From: Clostridia bacterium
GTDB lineage: Bacteria; Bacillota; Clostridia; UMGS1810
Assembly: GCA_017629325.1 (NCBI GenBank)
Contig: JAGBXL010000008.1
Span: 1-13,604, forward strand
Direction: 5' to 3'
Length of the DNA stretch: 13,604 nucleotides
Below the pieces are notes generated by a model. It saw nothing but the letters and a program-made list of their open reading frames with translations. It did not search any database and had not been told where the DNA came from. A program made the translations under genes and the position numbers. Of the stretch, positions 1 to 6,394 are shown piece after piece. Numbering within the stretch: the first letter of the stretch is position 1; each line of letters opens with the position of its first letter.

Positions 1-2
1 TT

Positions 3-608
3 ATTAAAACTAAGGAAAAAAATAAAGATTGTATTTTAAGAGCATTTTTGCCGCTAATAATATTTATTGCTTTAAATCTCGTTTTTCTTGCTTGTGATCC
101 TTCCGGAAATCCGATAAGCAAAAACTTTAAAGTGCTTGGCGGTGATGTCGAAAAAATTGCCACATCCGATAATCTTGAAGAGGAGAATGCAGGAAGTGGC
201 AGACTTGAAATGTGGCTTGCAACAGTTGATATGATAAAAGAAAAGCCCATTTTAGGCTATGGTCCCGATAATCTTAAACCTCACTATGTAGAAAGAGATG
301 CAAAACTCGACCGTGCCCATAACGAACCCATTGAAAGAGCTGTTGCAACGGGTATTCCCTCGGCAATTTTCTACTATGCAGCAATAGGGTATGCACTTTT
401 CACATTTATAAAAAGCAAAAAAAGCTGGCAGTGTCAGCAGAGATTTTCCTCAATGATGGCAACGGTAGGATACCTTGTATCATCACTTGTGGGCGTATTT
501 CTTTTCTATACAGGCGGATTTTTCTTCTTGTTCCTTGGTCTTTCAACTTCCTATGACCCAATGGAAAACATAGATACGGCTGATAACAAATCCACAAAAA
601 AGAAATAA
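3..608 (+). CDS. O-antigen ligase/polymerase-like membrane protein, 3' end only
   Basis: The frame is open from base 3 with no stop, so this is the C-terminal part (201 codons plus stop) of a gene that begins before the window. A TTG at 48 lies inside a hydrophobic stretch, has no ribosome binding site and is not the real start. The visible protein has a membrane segment (FLPLIIFIALNLVFLA), then an extracytoplasmic loop with RLEMWLATVDMIKEKPILGY and RAHNEPIERAVATGIP. The latter resembles the HN...tGi signature of the Wzy_C / O-antigen ligase superfamily. At least two further hydrophobic segments follow, around AIFYYAAIGYALF and VGYLVSSLVGVFLFYTG, then a short Lys-rich cytoplasmic tail. By family, such proteins polymerise or ligate lipid-linked glycans at the outer face of the membrane. 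In a Gram-positive host the substrate would be a capsule, teichoic or other wall glycan, which is inference. Family assignment is fairly secure; substrate is unknown. Confidence 0.75.
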   Translation: MKTKEKNKDCILRAFLPLIIFIALNLVFLACDPSGNPISKNFKVLGGDVEKIATSDNLEEENAGSGRLEMWLATVDMIKEKPILGYGPDNLKPHYVERDAKLDRAHNEPIERAVATGIPSAIFYYAAIGYALFTFIKSKKSWQCQQRFSSMMATVGYLVSSLVGVFLFYTGGFFFLFLGLSTSYDPMENIDTADNKSTKKK

Positions 609-649
609 AAAAATAAATATATTTATTTAATTGTTACACCAAAAAATTA

Positions 650-678
650 TTGACATAGCACACTCATTATGGTATAAT
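650..678 (+). promoter_or_regulatory. Sigma-A promoter of the rplU-prp-rpmA operon
   Basis: A perfect -35 box TTGACA (650-655) is separated by 17 bp from a perfect -10 box TATAAT (673-678). Transcription should start near 684-686. This is the expected strength for a ribosomal protein operon and leaves an untranslated leader of about 77 nt before rplU. Confidence 0.9.
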
Positions 679-684
679 TTTACG

Positions 685-761
685 GTAAACGCACAGAAAC
701 GGTGTTTAATCCTTATTAGGAACCGTAATTGGCGAAATTGATTGAGGGAGGTGCAAAACTC
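685..761 (+). ncRNA. Candidate L21 leader (autoregulatory 5' UTR)
   Basis: This is the untranslated region between the predicted start site and the rplU ATG. It contains a hairpin: ACGGT (699-703) pairs with ACCGT (722-726), and inside it TCCT (710-713) pairs with AGGA (718-721) around a TATT loop, with a 6-nt bulge (704-709) on the 5' side. Firmicutes commonly carry a structured L21 leader RNA at this exact position, bound by L21 to control its own operon. The position and the hairpin are seen. Identity with the known leader family is inferred from context and was not tested against a covariance model. Confidence 0.5.
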
Positions 762-1070
762 ATGTATGCAATTATTGAAACAGGCGGCAAACAGTACAAA
801 GTTTCCGAAGGTGATGTTATCTTCGTTGAAAAATTAGGTGCCGAGGAAGGTGCTGCCGTAAAATTTGATAAGGTTCTTGTTGTTGGCGGTGAAAACACAG
901 TAATCGGCACACCTGTTGTTGAAGGTGCAAGTGTTGATGCTAAAGTTGTTGCTAATGGTAAATCCAAGAAGATTATCGTTTTCAAGTATAAGCCCAAAAA
1001 AGGCGAAAAGACCAAAAAAGGTCACAGACAGGCTTACACAAAAGTTCAGATTGAAAAGATCAATGCGTAA
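762..1070 (+). CDS. rplU: 50S ribosomal protein L21 (bL21)
   Basis: This 102-aa protein begins MYAIIETGGKQYKVSEGD, the classic bL21 start, and has the usual basic C-terminal half (IVFKYKPKKGEKTKKGHRQ, then TKVQIEKI). bL21 binds 23S rRNA in the large subunit. I chose the ATG at 762, preceded by GGGAGG at 746-751, rather than the in-frame TTG at 729, which would add 11 residues not present in the family and would overlap the leader hairpin region. It is the first gene of a three-gene unit with prp and rpmA, and the next gene starts 3 nt after its stop. Regulation is probably through the leader upstream. Length is normal for the family. Confidence 0.98.
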   Translation: MYAIIETGGKQYKVSEGDVIFVEKLGAEEGAAVKFDKVLVVGGENTVIGTPVVEGASVDAKVVANGKSKKIIVFKYKPKKGEKTKKGHRQAYTKVQIEKINA

Positions 1071-1073
1071 TCT

Positions 1074-1400
1074 ATGATTAAGGCAGAATTTTTCACTAAA
1101 AAAGGCAGTATAGTCAAATTTGTTATAGAAGGTCATGCCGAATATAGCGATGGAGACGATATTGTTTGTGCATCCGTATCATCTGTTGCATGGGCTGTTT
1201 TAAACGGCTTGGAAAATGTGGCAGACATAAAATTCGGATACGAAACCGGAGAGGGCTACATATACTTTGTTCTCCCCGATGATATAACTAAAAATGATCA
1301 GAAAAATGCGGGTCTTCTTTTAGATACCTTGTATCTTTATTTAACCGAACTCGAAGACCAGTATCCCGATTATATTAGTCTTACCAAATTGGAGGTGTAG
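1074..1400 (+). CDS. prp: Ribosomal-processing cysteine protease Prp (YsxB family)
   Basis: This 108-aa protein carries the Prp signature: GHA with His21, and DIVCASVS with Cys32. These match the catalytic His/Cys pair of the characterised Staphylococcus enzyme in spacing and context. Prp removes the N-terminal extension of ribosomal protein L27, which is needed for a functional ribosome in Firmicutes. Its substrate is the next gene, rpmA, whose product carries the expected cleavage site. The ATG at 1074 lies 3 nt after the rplU stop, and I see no purine-rich ribosome binding site in the 15 nt before it, so translation probably depends on ribosomes finishing rplU. The end of this gene contains the strong binding site for rpmA. 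No residue of the catalytic pair is missing. Confidence 0.95.
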   Translation: MIKAEFFTKKGSIVKFVIEGHAEYSDGDDIVCASVSSVAWAVLNGLENVADIKFGYETGEGYIYFVLPDDITKNDQKNAGLLLDTLYLYLTELEDQYPDYISLTKLEV

Positions 1401-1402
1401 AT

Positions 1403-1687
1403 ATGTTTAAGTTAAACATTCAGTTGTTCGCTCATAAAAAAGGTATGGGTAGTACCAAAAACGGCAGAGACAGTGAGTCTAAAAGACTTGGTGTTAAAAA
1501 AGCTGACGGACAGTTTGTTACTTCCGGTAACATTCTTGTTAGACAGAGAGGTACCAAAATCCATCCCGGTATCAATGTAAAAAAAGGCAGCGACGATACA
1601 CTCTTTGCTGTTGCTGATGGTAGAGTTAAATTCGAAAGAGTTGGCAAAGATAAAAAGCAGGTTAGCGTGTACGAAATCGCTCAGTAA
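1403..1687 (+). CDS. rpmA: 50S ribosomal protein L27 (bL27) with cleavable N-terminal extension
   Basis: This 94-aa protein contains HKKGMGSTKNGRDSESKRLG, the conserved bL27 N-terminal region whose tip reaches the peptidyl transferase centre. In front of it is a 9-residue extension, MFKLNIQLF, followed by Ala10. This matches the Prp cleavage motif known from Firmicutes, with cutting expected between Phe9 and Ala10. The protease is encoded directly upstream. The ATG at 1403 is preceded by GGAGG at 1391-1395, which overlaps the 3' end of prp, and only 2 nt separate the two genes. A hairpin terminator follows at 1712-1751. Length and sequence are typical. Confidence 0.98.
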   Translation: MFKLNIQLFAHKKGMGSTKNGRDSESKRLGVKKADGQFVTSGNILVRQRGTKIHPGINVKKGSDDTLFAVADGRVKFERVGKDKKQVSVYEIAQ

Positions 1688-1711
1688 TTATACATTGAAT
1701 ATTTCAAAATT

Positions 1712-1751
1712 AAAATCTCAAGTTGTCTTTACTTCTTGAGATTTTCTTTTT
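1712..1751 (+). terminator. Rho-independent terminator after rpmA
   Basis: An 11-bp perfect stem, AAAATCTCAAG (1712-1722) with CTTGAGATTTT (1735-1745), has a 12-nt loop and is followed by CTTTTT (1746-1751). The large loop and A/T-rich stem suggest it may be leaky, letting some transcripts continue into obg, for which I see no clear promoter in 1752-1811. The 3' arm and T-run can pair instead with 1778-1792 (see findings). Confidence 0.75.
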
Positions 1752-1811
1752 GATTATTAAGAATGTATTTTTAATTGTCAAAAAGAAAATCTTAATGCAG
1801 GGAGGTATATT

Positions 1812-3089
1812 ATGTTAGTAGATACAGCCAGTATATTTGTAGAAGCCGGTAACGGAGGTAATGGGCTCGTTTCGTTTCACCGTGAAAAATATGTTGCTGC
1901 AGGCGGTCCCGATGGTGGCGACGGCGGTCATGGCGGTGATGTTATTTTTGTTGTAGATGAAAAACTCAGCACCCTTATGGACTTCAGATACAGAAGACAC
2001 TATAAAGCCGAAAACGGCGGCGACGGCAGAAGTGCAAAATGCAGCGGAAAAAACGGAGCTGATCTGGTGGTAAAAGTCCCTGCAGGCACAGTTATAAAAG
2101 ATAATGAAACAGGCAGAATAATTGCCGATTTAAAGCAGGTTGGTCAGGAATTTGTTGTTTGCAAAGGTGGTAACGGCGGTTGGGGTAATTGTCATTTTGC
2201 CACAGCAACCCGTCAGATTCCCCGCTTTGCCAAAAGCGGTACCGACGGCGAAAAAAGAGAAATAACAATGGAATTAAAGCTTCTGGCAGATGTTGGTCTT
2301 GTGGGCTTCCCAAATGTTGGTAAGTCAACTCTTTTATCTGTTGTAAGCGACGCCCGCCCAAAAATTGCAAACTATCATTTTACAACGCTCGAGCCAAATT
2401 TAGGTGTTGTTGATTTAGGAATTGGCAGAAGCTTTGTTATGGCAGATATCCCCGGTATCATAGAGGGTGCAAGCGAAGGAATAGGCTTGGGCCATGAGTT
2501 TTTACGCCACGTAGAAAGAACAAGACTTTTAATTCATGTTGTAGATGCCTCAGGTATAGAGGGCAGAAATCCAATAGAAGATTTTGACCTTATCAATAAC
2601 GAAATAAAAATGTATAATCCGCTCCTTTCAGAGCGTACACAAATTGTTGCTGCAAATAAAAGGGATCTTGTTTACGATAACGAAATTTACGATGGTTTCT
2701 GTGAAGAAATAGAAAAAAGAGGTTATAAGCTTTTTAAAATTTCTGCAGCCACCAATTCCGGTGTATCCGATTTAATGAACTATGTTGCATCTGTTCTTGA
2801 TGATATTCCTGTGCCGGTTTTATATGATGAAGATGAAATCCAAACAGAAATAATTTCCTTTGAAGAAGAAGCACCATTTACTGCAAGAGTAGAAGACGGT
2901 GTTTATATTGTTGAAGGAAAGTGGCTTAAGCGTCTTTTGGGATCAACTAATTTTGAAGATAGTGAATCGCTTCAGTATTTCCAAACAGCTCTCAAAAAGA
3001 AGGGCGTTATAAAGGCTCTTGAAAAGCTTGGAATAGAGGAAGGCGACCCCGTGCAGATGTATGAAGTTGAATTTGATTATATAAAATAG
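1812..3089 (+). CDS. obg: GTPase Obg (ribosome assembly / stress GTPase)
   Basis: This 425-aa protein has the three Obg parts. The N-terminal glycine-rich Obg fold (about 1-158) includes GNGGNG and GGPDGGDGGHGGD. The G domain has G1 GFPNVGKST (165-173), G3 DIPG (212-215), G4 NKRD (282-285) and G5 SAA (311-313). A C-terminal OCT domain follows (about 345-425), of the kind found in longer Gram-positive and some other Obg proteins. Obg binds the 50S subunit and couples late ribosome assembly to GTP/ppGpp level. GGGAGG at 1800-1805 sets the ATG at 1812. It stands between two terminators, so it is probably expressed by readthrough from rpmA or from a promoter I cannot recognise. All GTP-binding motifs are intact. 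Confidence 0.97.
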   Translation: MLVDTASIFVEAGNGGNGLVSFHREKYVAAGGPDGGDGGHGGDVIFVVDEKLSTLMDFRYRRHYKAENGGDGRSAKCSGKNGADLVVKVPAGTVIKDNETGRIIADLKQVGQEFVVCKGGNGGWGNCHFATATRQIPRFAKSGTDGEKREITMELKLLADVGLVGFPNVGKSTLLSVVSDARPKIANYHFTTLEPNLGVVDLGIGRSFVMADIPGIIEGASEGIGLGHEFLRHVERTRLLIHVVDASGIEGRNPIEDFDLINNEIKMYNPLLSERTQIVAANKRDLVYDNEIYDGFCEEIEKRGYKLFKISAATNSGVSDLMNYVASVLDDIPVPVLYDEDEIQTEIISFEEEAPFTARVEDGVYIVEGKWLKRLLGSTNFEDSESLQYFQTALKKKGVIKALEKLGIEEGDPVQMYEVEFDYIK

Positions 3090-3111
3090 TATTAAAATGT
3101 TCGCTAAAGGG

Positions 3112-3145
3112 CAAAATTACTCAATTTATTGAGTGATTTTGTTTG
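3112..3145 (+). terminator. Rho-independent terminator after obg
   Basis: The sequence 3112-3124 pairs with 3129-3141 in a 13-bp stem with one T-G wobble and a 4-nt TTTA loop. The T-run within and after the 3' arm is short (TTTTGTTTG), so efficiency is uncertain. Its last bases are shared with the -35 box of the next promoter. Confidence 0.75.
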
Positions 3146-3171
3146 ACAAGCGGGCATTTTTTTTGTATAAT
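3143..3171 (+). promoter_or_regulatory. Sigma-A promoter of the yhbY-nadD-yqeK-LCP-rsfS-leuS operon
   Basis: TTGACA (3143-3148) and TATAAT (3166-3171) are both perfect matches with a 17-bp spacer. Transcription should start near 3178, giving a leader of about 70 nt. Because the following genes are tightly packed up to leuS with no terminator between, this promoter probably drives all six. Confidence 0.9.
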
Positions 3172-3181
3172 ATTCTATATG

Positions 3182-3212
3182 TGTAAAATCGTTCGTATTG
3201 GGCAATTTTACA
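3182..3212 (+). other. Hairpin in the 5' leader of yhbY
   Basis: TGTAAAAT (3182-3189) pairs perfectly with ATTTTACA (3205-3212) around a 15-nt loop. It would lie at the very 5' end of the transcript from the promoter at 3143-3171. No T-run follows, so it is not a terminator. A 5' stabilising or regulatory hairpin is possible; no known riboswitch or T-box is recognisable in this short leader. Confidence 0.45.
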
Positions 3213-3246
3213 TTATGAAACCTCTTTTTGAAAGGACGAAATATAA

Positions 3247-3558
3247 ATGCTTACAAGTAAAGAAAGAGCATATCTTCGCGGTCTTGCCAACGGAATAGAT
3301 GCTATATTTCAAATAGGTAAGGGCGGTATCAACGAAAATCAGTTAAAGCAAATAAATGATGCTCTTGAAAAAAGAGAGCTTGTAAAAATACATGTTCTGG
3401 AAAACTCATTTTTAAATACAAGAGCAGTTTGCGACGAAGTGGCAGCTATTCTTGGTGCAGAGCCCGTTCAGGCAATAGGTAAAAAATTTATAATATATAA
3501 AGAATCAAAAGAAAATAAAACAATAGATTTAAGTCTGGTGAAATCAGGTGGCAGATAA
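3247..3558 (+). CDS. yhbY: YhbY/YqeI-family RNA-binding protein (CRM domain)
   Basis: This 103-aa protein consists of one CRM (CRS1-YhbY) domain: LTSKERAYLRGLANGIDAIF, the GxxG-type loop IGKGGI near residues 24-28, and the C-terminal part with LGAEPVQAIGKKFIIYK. CRM proteins of this type bind pre-50S particles and act in large-subunit assembly. AAAGGA at 3231-3236 precedes the ATG at 3247. It is the first gene of the unit that runs to leuS. Its last four codons overlap the nadD start by 11 nt. The role in ribosome assembly comes from the family and is supported by the neighbours obg, rsfS and leuS. Confidence 0.93.
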   Translation: MLTSKERAYLRGLANGIDAIFQIGKGGINENQLKQINDALEKRELVKIHVLENSFLNTRAVCDEVAAILGAEPVQAIGKKFIIYKESKENKTIDLSLVKSGGR

Positions 3559-4162
3559 AATAGCAATTTTTGGCGGAAGCTTTAATCCCATACACAATGG
3601 GCACATCAGGGTTGCAGAATATGCCCTTAAAGAATGTGGTCTTAGTAAAATAATTTTTCTGCCAAATGCAACCCCGCCTCATAAAAACAAAGCCGAAATC
3701 ATTTCTGCTGAGCATAGATTTAATATGGTAGCTCTTGCCATTGAAAATAACATATCTTTTGAAATATCAGATTATGAAATGATTTTAGATGCACCGTCCT
3801 ACACAATAAACACCATAAGGCATTTTAAAAAGCTCTTCGGTGCTGATATTTTCTTTATAATAGGAGCAGATTCACTATATACTCTCAATAAATGGAAACA
3901 ATATAACGACCTTGTAAATGAATGTTTCTTTATTGTTGCCGACCGTAACTGTTCCGATGGCAGCAATCTTTTAAAAGAAGCACAAAACCACCAAAAAAAA
4001 GGCGGAAAAATAAAGCTTATTAAAATGCCAAAAATAGATATAACATCTAGCTTTATAAGAGACAAGCTTTCAAAAGGGGAAGATGTTTCAAAATATTTAC
4101 CTGAAAAGGTAAATGATTATATAATAAAAAACGGTTTATACAAAAATAATCCGGAGGAATAA
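3548..4162 (+). CDS. nadD: Nicotinate-nucleotide adenylyltransferase
   Basis: This 204-aa protein has the nucleotidyltransferase signature GGSFNPIHNGH (9-19) with the HxGH-type His16 and His19, and the C-terminal SSFIR (167-171), the counterpart of the family's ISSTxIR motif. NadD adenylates nicotinate mononucleotide to deamido-NAD, a required step of NAD synthesis in the cytoplasm. The start is GTG at 3548: an in-frame stop lies at 3539-3541, no other start codon comes between, and the protein then begins MADKIAIFGGSFNP as in relatives. The start lies inside the yhbY reading frame (11-nt overlap) with only a weak GGTGA upstream, which suggests translational coupling. Two nt separate it from yqeK. 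Confidence 0.96.
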   Translation: MADKIAIFGGSFNPIHNGHIRVAEYALKECGLSKIIFLPNATPPHKNKAEIISAEHRFNMVALAIENNISFEISDYEMILDAPSYTINTIRHFKKLFGADIFFIIGADSLYTLNKWKQYNDLVNECFFIVADRNCSDGSNLLKEAQNHQKKGGKIKLIKMPKIDITSSFIRDKLSKGEDVSKYLPEKVNDYIIKNGLYKNNPEE

Positions 4163-4164
4163 AC

Positions 4165-4731
4165 ATGACTATTGACGAAATGCGTGAAAAGCTAAAGCTT
4201 GCACTCACCGAGAAACGCTATAATCATTCTATTGGTGTTATGCAAACTGCAGTGGAGCTTGCGCGTATCTATGGAGCCGATGCCAAGAAAACAGCAGTTG
4301 CCGCACTTCTTCACGACTGTGCCAAAAACTATTCTAAATCCGAAATGCTTGAACTTTGTGAGAGGTATAATGTTGAATTAGATCCAATATCAAAAGAATC
4401 CACAGGCCTTATTCATGGTTTTTTGGGTGCTGTAATTGCTGATAAATACTACGGCGTTAAAGACAGTGAGATTTACGATGCAATTTATTATCACACTGTT
4501 GGTAAGCCAAATATGAATCTTATAACAAAAATAATCTACATAGCCGACGGCATAGAGCCAAACCGTAACTACGAAGGCGTTGAGCGAATCCGCGAAACAG
4601 CCTTTGAAGATATCGACAGAGCCTTAATACTGCAGATTGATTCCACCCTTAAATCTGTTATAAGCCGCGGCGGTTTGATACACACCAATACAATTGATAC
4701 GAGAAATTTTTATTTGAAAAAGTTAAGGTGA
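4165..4731 (+). CDS. yqeK: YqeK-family HD-domain Ap4A hydrolase
   Basis: This 188-aa protein has the HD-domain metal ligands in order: His21 (NHSIGV), His50-Asp51 (ALLHDCAK), His84 (LIHGFLGA), His110 (AIYYHTVGK) and Asp128 (IYIADGIEP). YqeK proteins are characterised as symmetrical bis(5'-nucleosyl)-tetraphosphatases, which split Ap4A into two ADP with a metal centre. The nadD-yqeK pairing is common in Firmicutes. GGAGGA at 4153-4158 sits in the last codons of nadD, and the ATG at 4165 is 2 nt after the nadD stop. The function is taken from the family. The full set of HD ligands supports an active enzyme. Confidence 0.93.
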   Translation: MTIDEMREKLKLALTEKRYNHSIGVMQTAVELARIYGADAKKTAVAALLHDCAKNYSKSEMLELCERYNVELDPISKESTGLIHGFLGAVIADKYYGVKDSEIYDAIYYHTVGKPNMNLITKIIYIADGIEPNRNYEGVERIRETAFEDIDRALILQIDSTLKSVISRGGLIHTNTIDTRNFYLKKLR

Positions 4732-4738
4732 TAACAAT

Positions 4739-6016
4739 ATGTTCACACAGGGTACCGCATTTAAAGTATATATAAAGTGTACCGCACTTATAACTGTGAT
4801 ACTGGCATCACTGGTTTTTGTTTTTGCACCTATTGTACCCACAATAATGAATCTTATGGGGTTTAATTCTTTTTTAGGAATTGAATTTACGGGAGAAACC
4901 GAAAAAACCTATGTCAACATACTTTTAATGGGTGTTGATAAAAGCGAAACCTTAAGTGATGTAATGATGATAGCTCAGCTTAATATGGTAGATAACACCA
5001 TAAATATCCTCCAGATTCCGCGAGATACCTATATAAAAAACAGACGAAGCGATAAAAAACTCAATTCGGCTTTTGGCTCAGGCGGAGCAAAAAAAACCAT
5101 TGAAGAACTATCTACTGTTGTAGATATTGAAATAGATGAGCACGTTGTAATAACCACATCGGGATTTCGTGATGTAATCGATGCCGTTGGCGGTGTTTAC
5201 TACACAGTCCCCGCTGATATGGATTATGATGACGACCTTCAGGATCTTCACATTCATCTCAAAGCGGGATATCAGCTTCTCGACGGCTCCAAAGCGGAAC
5301 AGCTTGTCCGCTACCGCGACGGATACGAGATGGGCGATCTGGACAGAATAAATGTGCAAAGCGGATTTATAAAAGAAGCAATCCGCCAGATAACCCAAAA
5401 GTATTCCAGTTATTCCGATGATGAGCTTCGCAATTTAGTATCCACAGTAAGTAATATGGTAACAACAAGCTTTTCTTTTTCGGAAATGCTAAAGTATGCA
5501 CCTTATGTTTTTGAAATAGATATGAATAGCGTAAATATAATGCGTTTAGAAGGCACCGCAGAGTATCGCGGAGGCGGCTCATATTTCTTCCCCGATAATG
5601 CTAAGAATGAAAAACTGATTTTTGAATATTTCAGCCCCGATATTTCCGAAGCAGACCTTAGCGAAATCCGTGCCAGAGACGAAGCAATCGGCAAAACATC
5701 AGAAGAAAAGAATGTTGAAGAAGCGGGAATAATAAACACACCTAATAAAGACATAAATGTGTATATTATGGATTACAGCGGTACCGACGGTGAAAGCCTT
5801 AACAAAGTAAGAAAGTTTCTTCAGTCGGAGGGCTACAATATCGTTGGAGTAATAGAAGCCCGCACCTGTTATATAGAAAGAAGCTATTCAATATGTAAGG
5901 AAGGCAGCGATCTTTCGGCAAAGCTTGCTGTGGATTTAGGGTTAGACACCTACCATGTTAATCCGCAGCTTCAAAGCAGTGCCGATGTAGTTGTTATAGT
6001 AGGAAAGGATTTGTGA
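4739..6016 (+). CDS. LytR-CpsA-Psr (LCP) family wall glycopolymer ligase with LytR_C domain
   Basis: This 425-aa protein has a short cytoplasmic start, one membrane segment (about 13-40), then an extracellular LCP domain (about 55-220). Visible LCP landmarks are NILLMGVDKSE (60-70), SDVMMIAQ with Asp74, IPRDTY with Arg95-Asp96, KLNSAF with Lys107, VRYR with Arg191 and Arg193, and DLDR with Asp200 and Arg203. These are the conserved Arg/Asp residues that bind the polyprenyl pyrophosphate and Mg. A LytR_C domain follows (about 338-425), starting DINVYIMDYSG. LCP proteins move wall teichoic acid or capsule from the lipid carrier to peptidoglycan. The ATG at 4739 follows AAGGTG (4725-4730) at the end of yqeK. 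An LCP gene between yqeK and rsfS is a usual arrangement in Clostridia. The glycan substrate is unknown. Confidence 0.93.
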   Translation: MFTQGTAFKVYIKCTALITVILASLVFVFAPIVPTIMNLMGFNSFLGIEFTGETEKTYVNILLMGVDKSETLSDVMMIAQLNMVDNTINILQIPRDTYIKNRRSDKKLNSAFGSGGAKKTIEELSTVVDIEIDEHVVITTSGFRDVIDAVGGVYYTVPADMDYDDDLQDLHIHLKAGYQLLDGSKAEQLVRYRDGYEMGDLDRINVQSGFIKEAIRQITQKYSSYSDDELRNLVSTVSNMVTTSFSFSEMLKYAPYVFEIDMNSVNIMRLEGTAEYRGGGSYFFPDNAKNEKLIFEYFSPDISEADLSEIRARDEAIGKTSEEKNVEEAGIINTPNKDINVYIMDYSGTDGESLNKVRKFLQSEGYNIVGVIEARTCYIERSYSICKEGSDLSAKLAVDLGLDTYHVNPQLQSSADVVVIVGKDL

Positions 6017-6018
6017 TT

Positions 6019-6375
6019 ATGGATTCAAAACAGATAATGGAAACCGTTGTAAAAGCTATGGATTCCAAAAAAGCAATTGATATAAAAGCACTTGATATCA
6101 GTAAAATCACCACTATGGCAGATTATTTTGTTATTTGTCAGGGCGGTTCAACAACCCAGATAAAAGCAATAGCCGATGAAGTTGAAGAAAAGCTTTCAGA
6201 TTTAGGAGTAAAACCCTTTGGCAGAGAAGGTATGAGCACTGCCTATTGGATACTCATGGACTATTCAGATGTTATCATTCACATTATGAGCAGTGAATCA
6301 AGAAGCTTTTATTCCATAGAAAATCTGTGGGCTGATGCTGAAAATGTAGATTTATCACATATAATAGAGGAATAA
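6019..6375 (+). CDS. rsfS: Ribosomal silencing factor RsfS
   Basis: This 118-aa protein of the RsfS/Iojap (DUF143) family contains DISKITTMADYFVICQG, AIADEVEEKL, GREGMSTAYWILMDYSDVII and the C-terminal HIMSSESRSFYSIENLWADA. RsfS binds ribosomal protein uL14 and blocks joining of the two subunits under nutrient shortage. I chose ATG at 6019 over GTG at 6013 because AAAGGA (6004-6009) stands 9 nt from the ATG but only 3 nt from the GTG. The GTG start would overlap the LCP stop and add just two residues. With either start the gene directly follows the LCP gene. Length is typical. Confidence 0.95.
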   Translation: MDSKQIMETVVKAMDSKKAIDIKALDISKITTMADYFVICQGGSTTQIKAIADEVEEKLSDLGVKPFGREGMSTAYWILMDYSDVIIHIMSSESRSFYSIENLWADAENVDLSHIIEE

Positions 6376-6394
6376 TGATAGGAGAGTGGCATAA

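Noticed and set aside
611..628. An 18-bp perfect A/T palindrome (AAATAAATA / TATTTATTT) after the ligase gene, possible terminator.
   Set aside because: It contains only A and T, would leave a weak 7-bp stem, and has no T-run after it. It is more likely a product of base composition.
716..1136. Long antisense reading frames over rplU.
   Set aside because: They are shadows of a clearly conserved gene on the + strand, with no ribosome binding site and no recognisable protein.
1775..1800. TTGTCA at 1775-1780 as the -35 box of an obg promoter.
   Set aside because: No acceptable -10 box lies 16-18 bp downstream; that position falls on the obg Shine-Dalgarno sequence.
2092..2370. Antisense frame of 92 codons inside obg.
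   Set aside because: It lies over the conserved G domain of Obg and has a low-complexity, unfamiliar product.
3178..3246. Leader of the yhbY-leuS unit considered as T-box or riboswitch.
   Set aside because: It is too short and has one simple hairpin without a T-box sequence or a terminator.
4199..4381. 60-codon frame on the + strand inside yqeK.
   Set aside because: It is an out-of-frame shadow of the HD-domain gene; the yqeK frame has all metal ligands and a good ribosome binding site.
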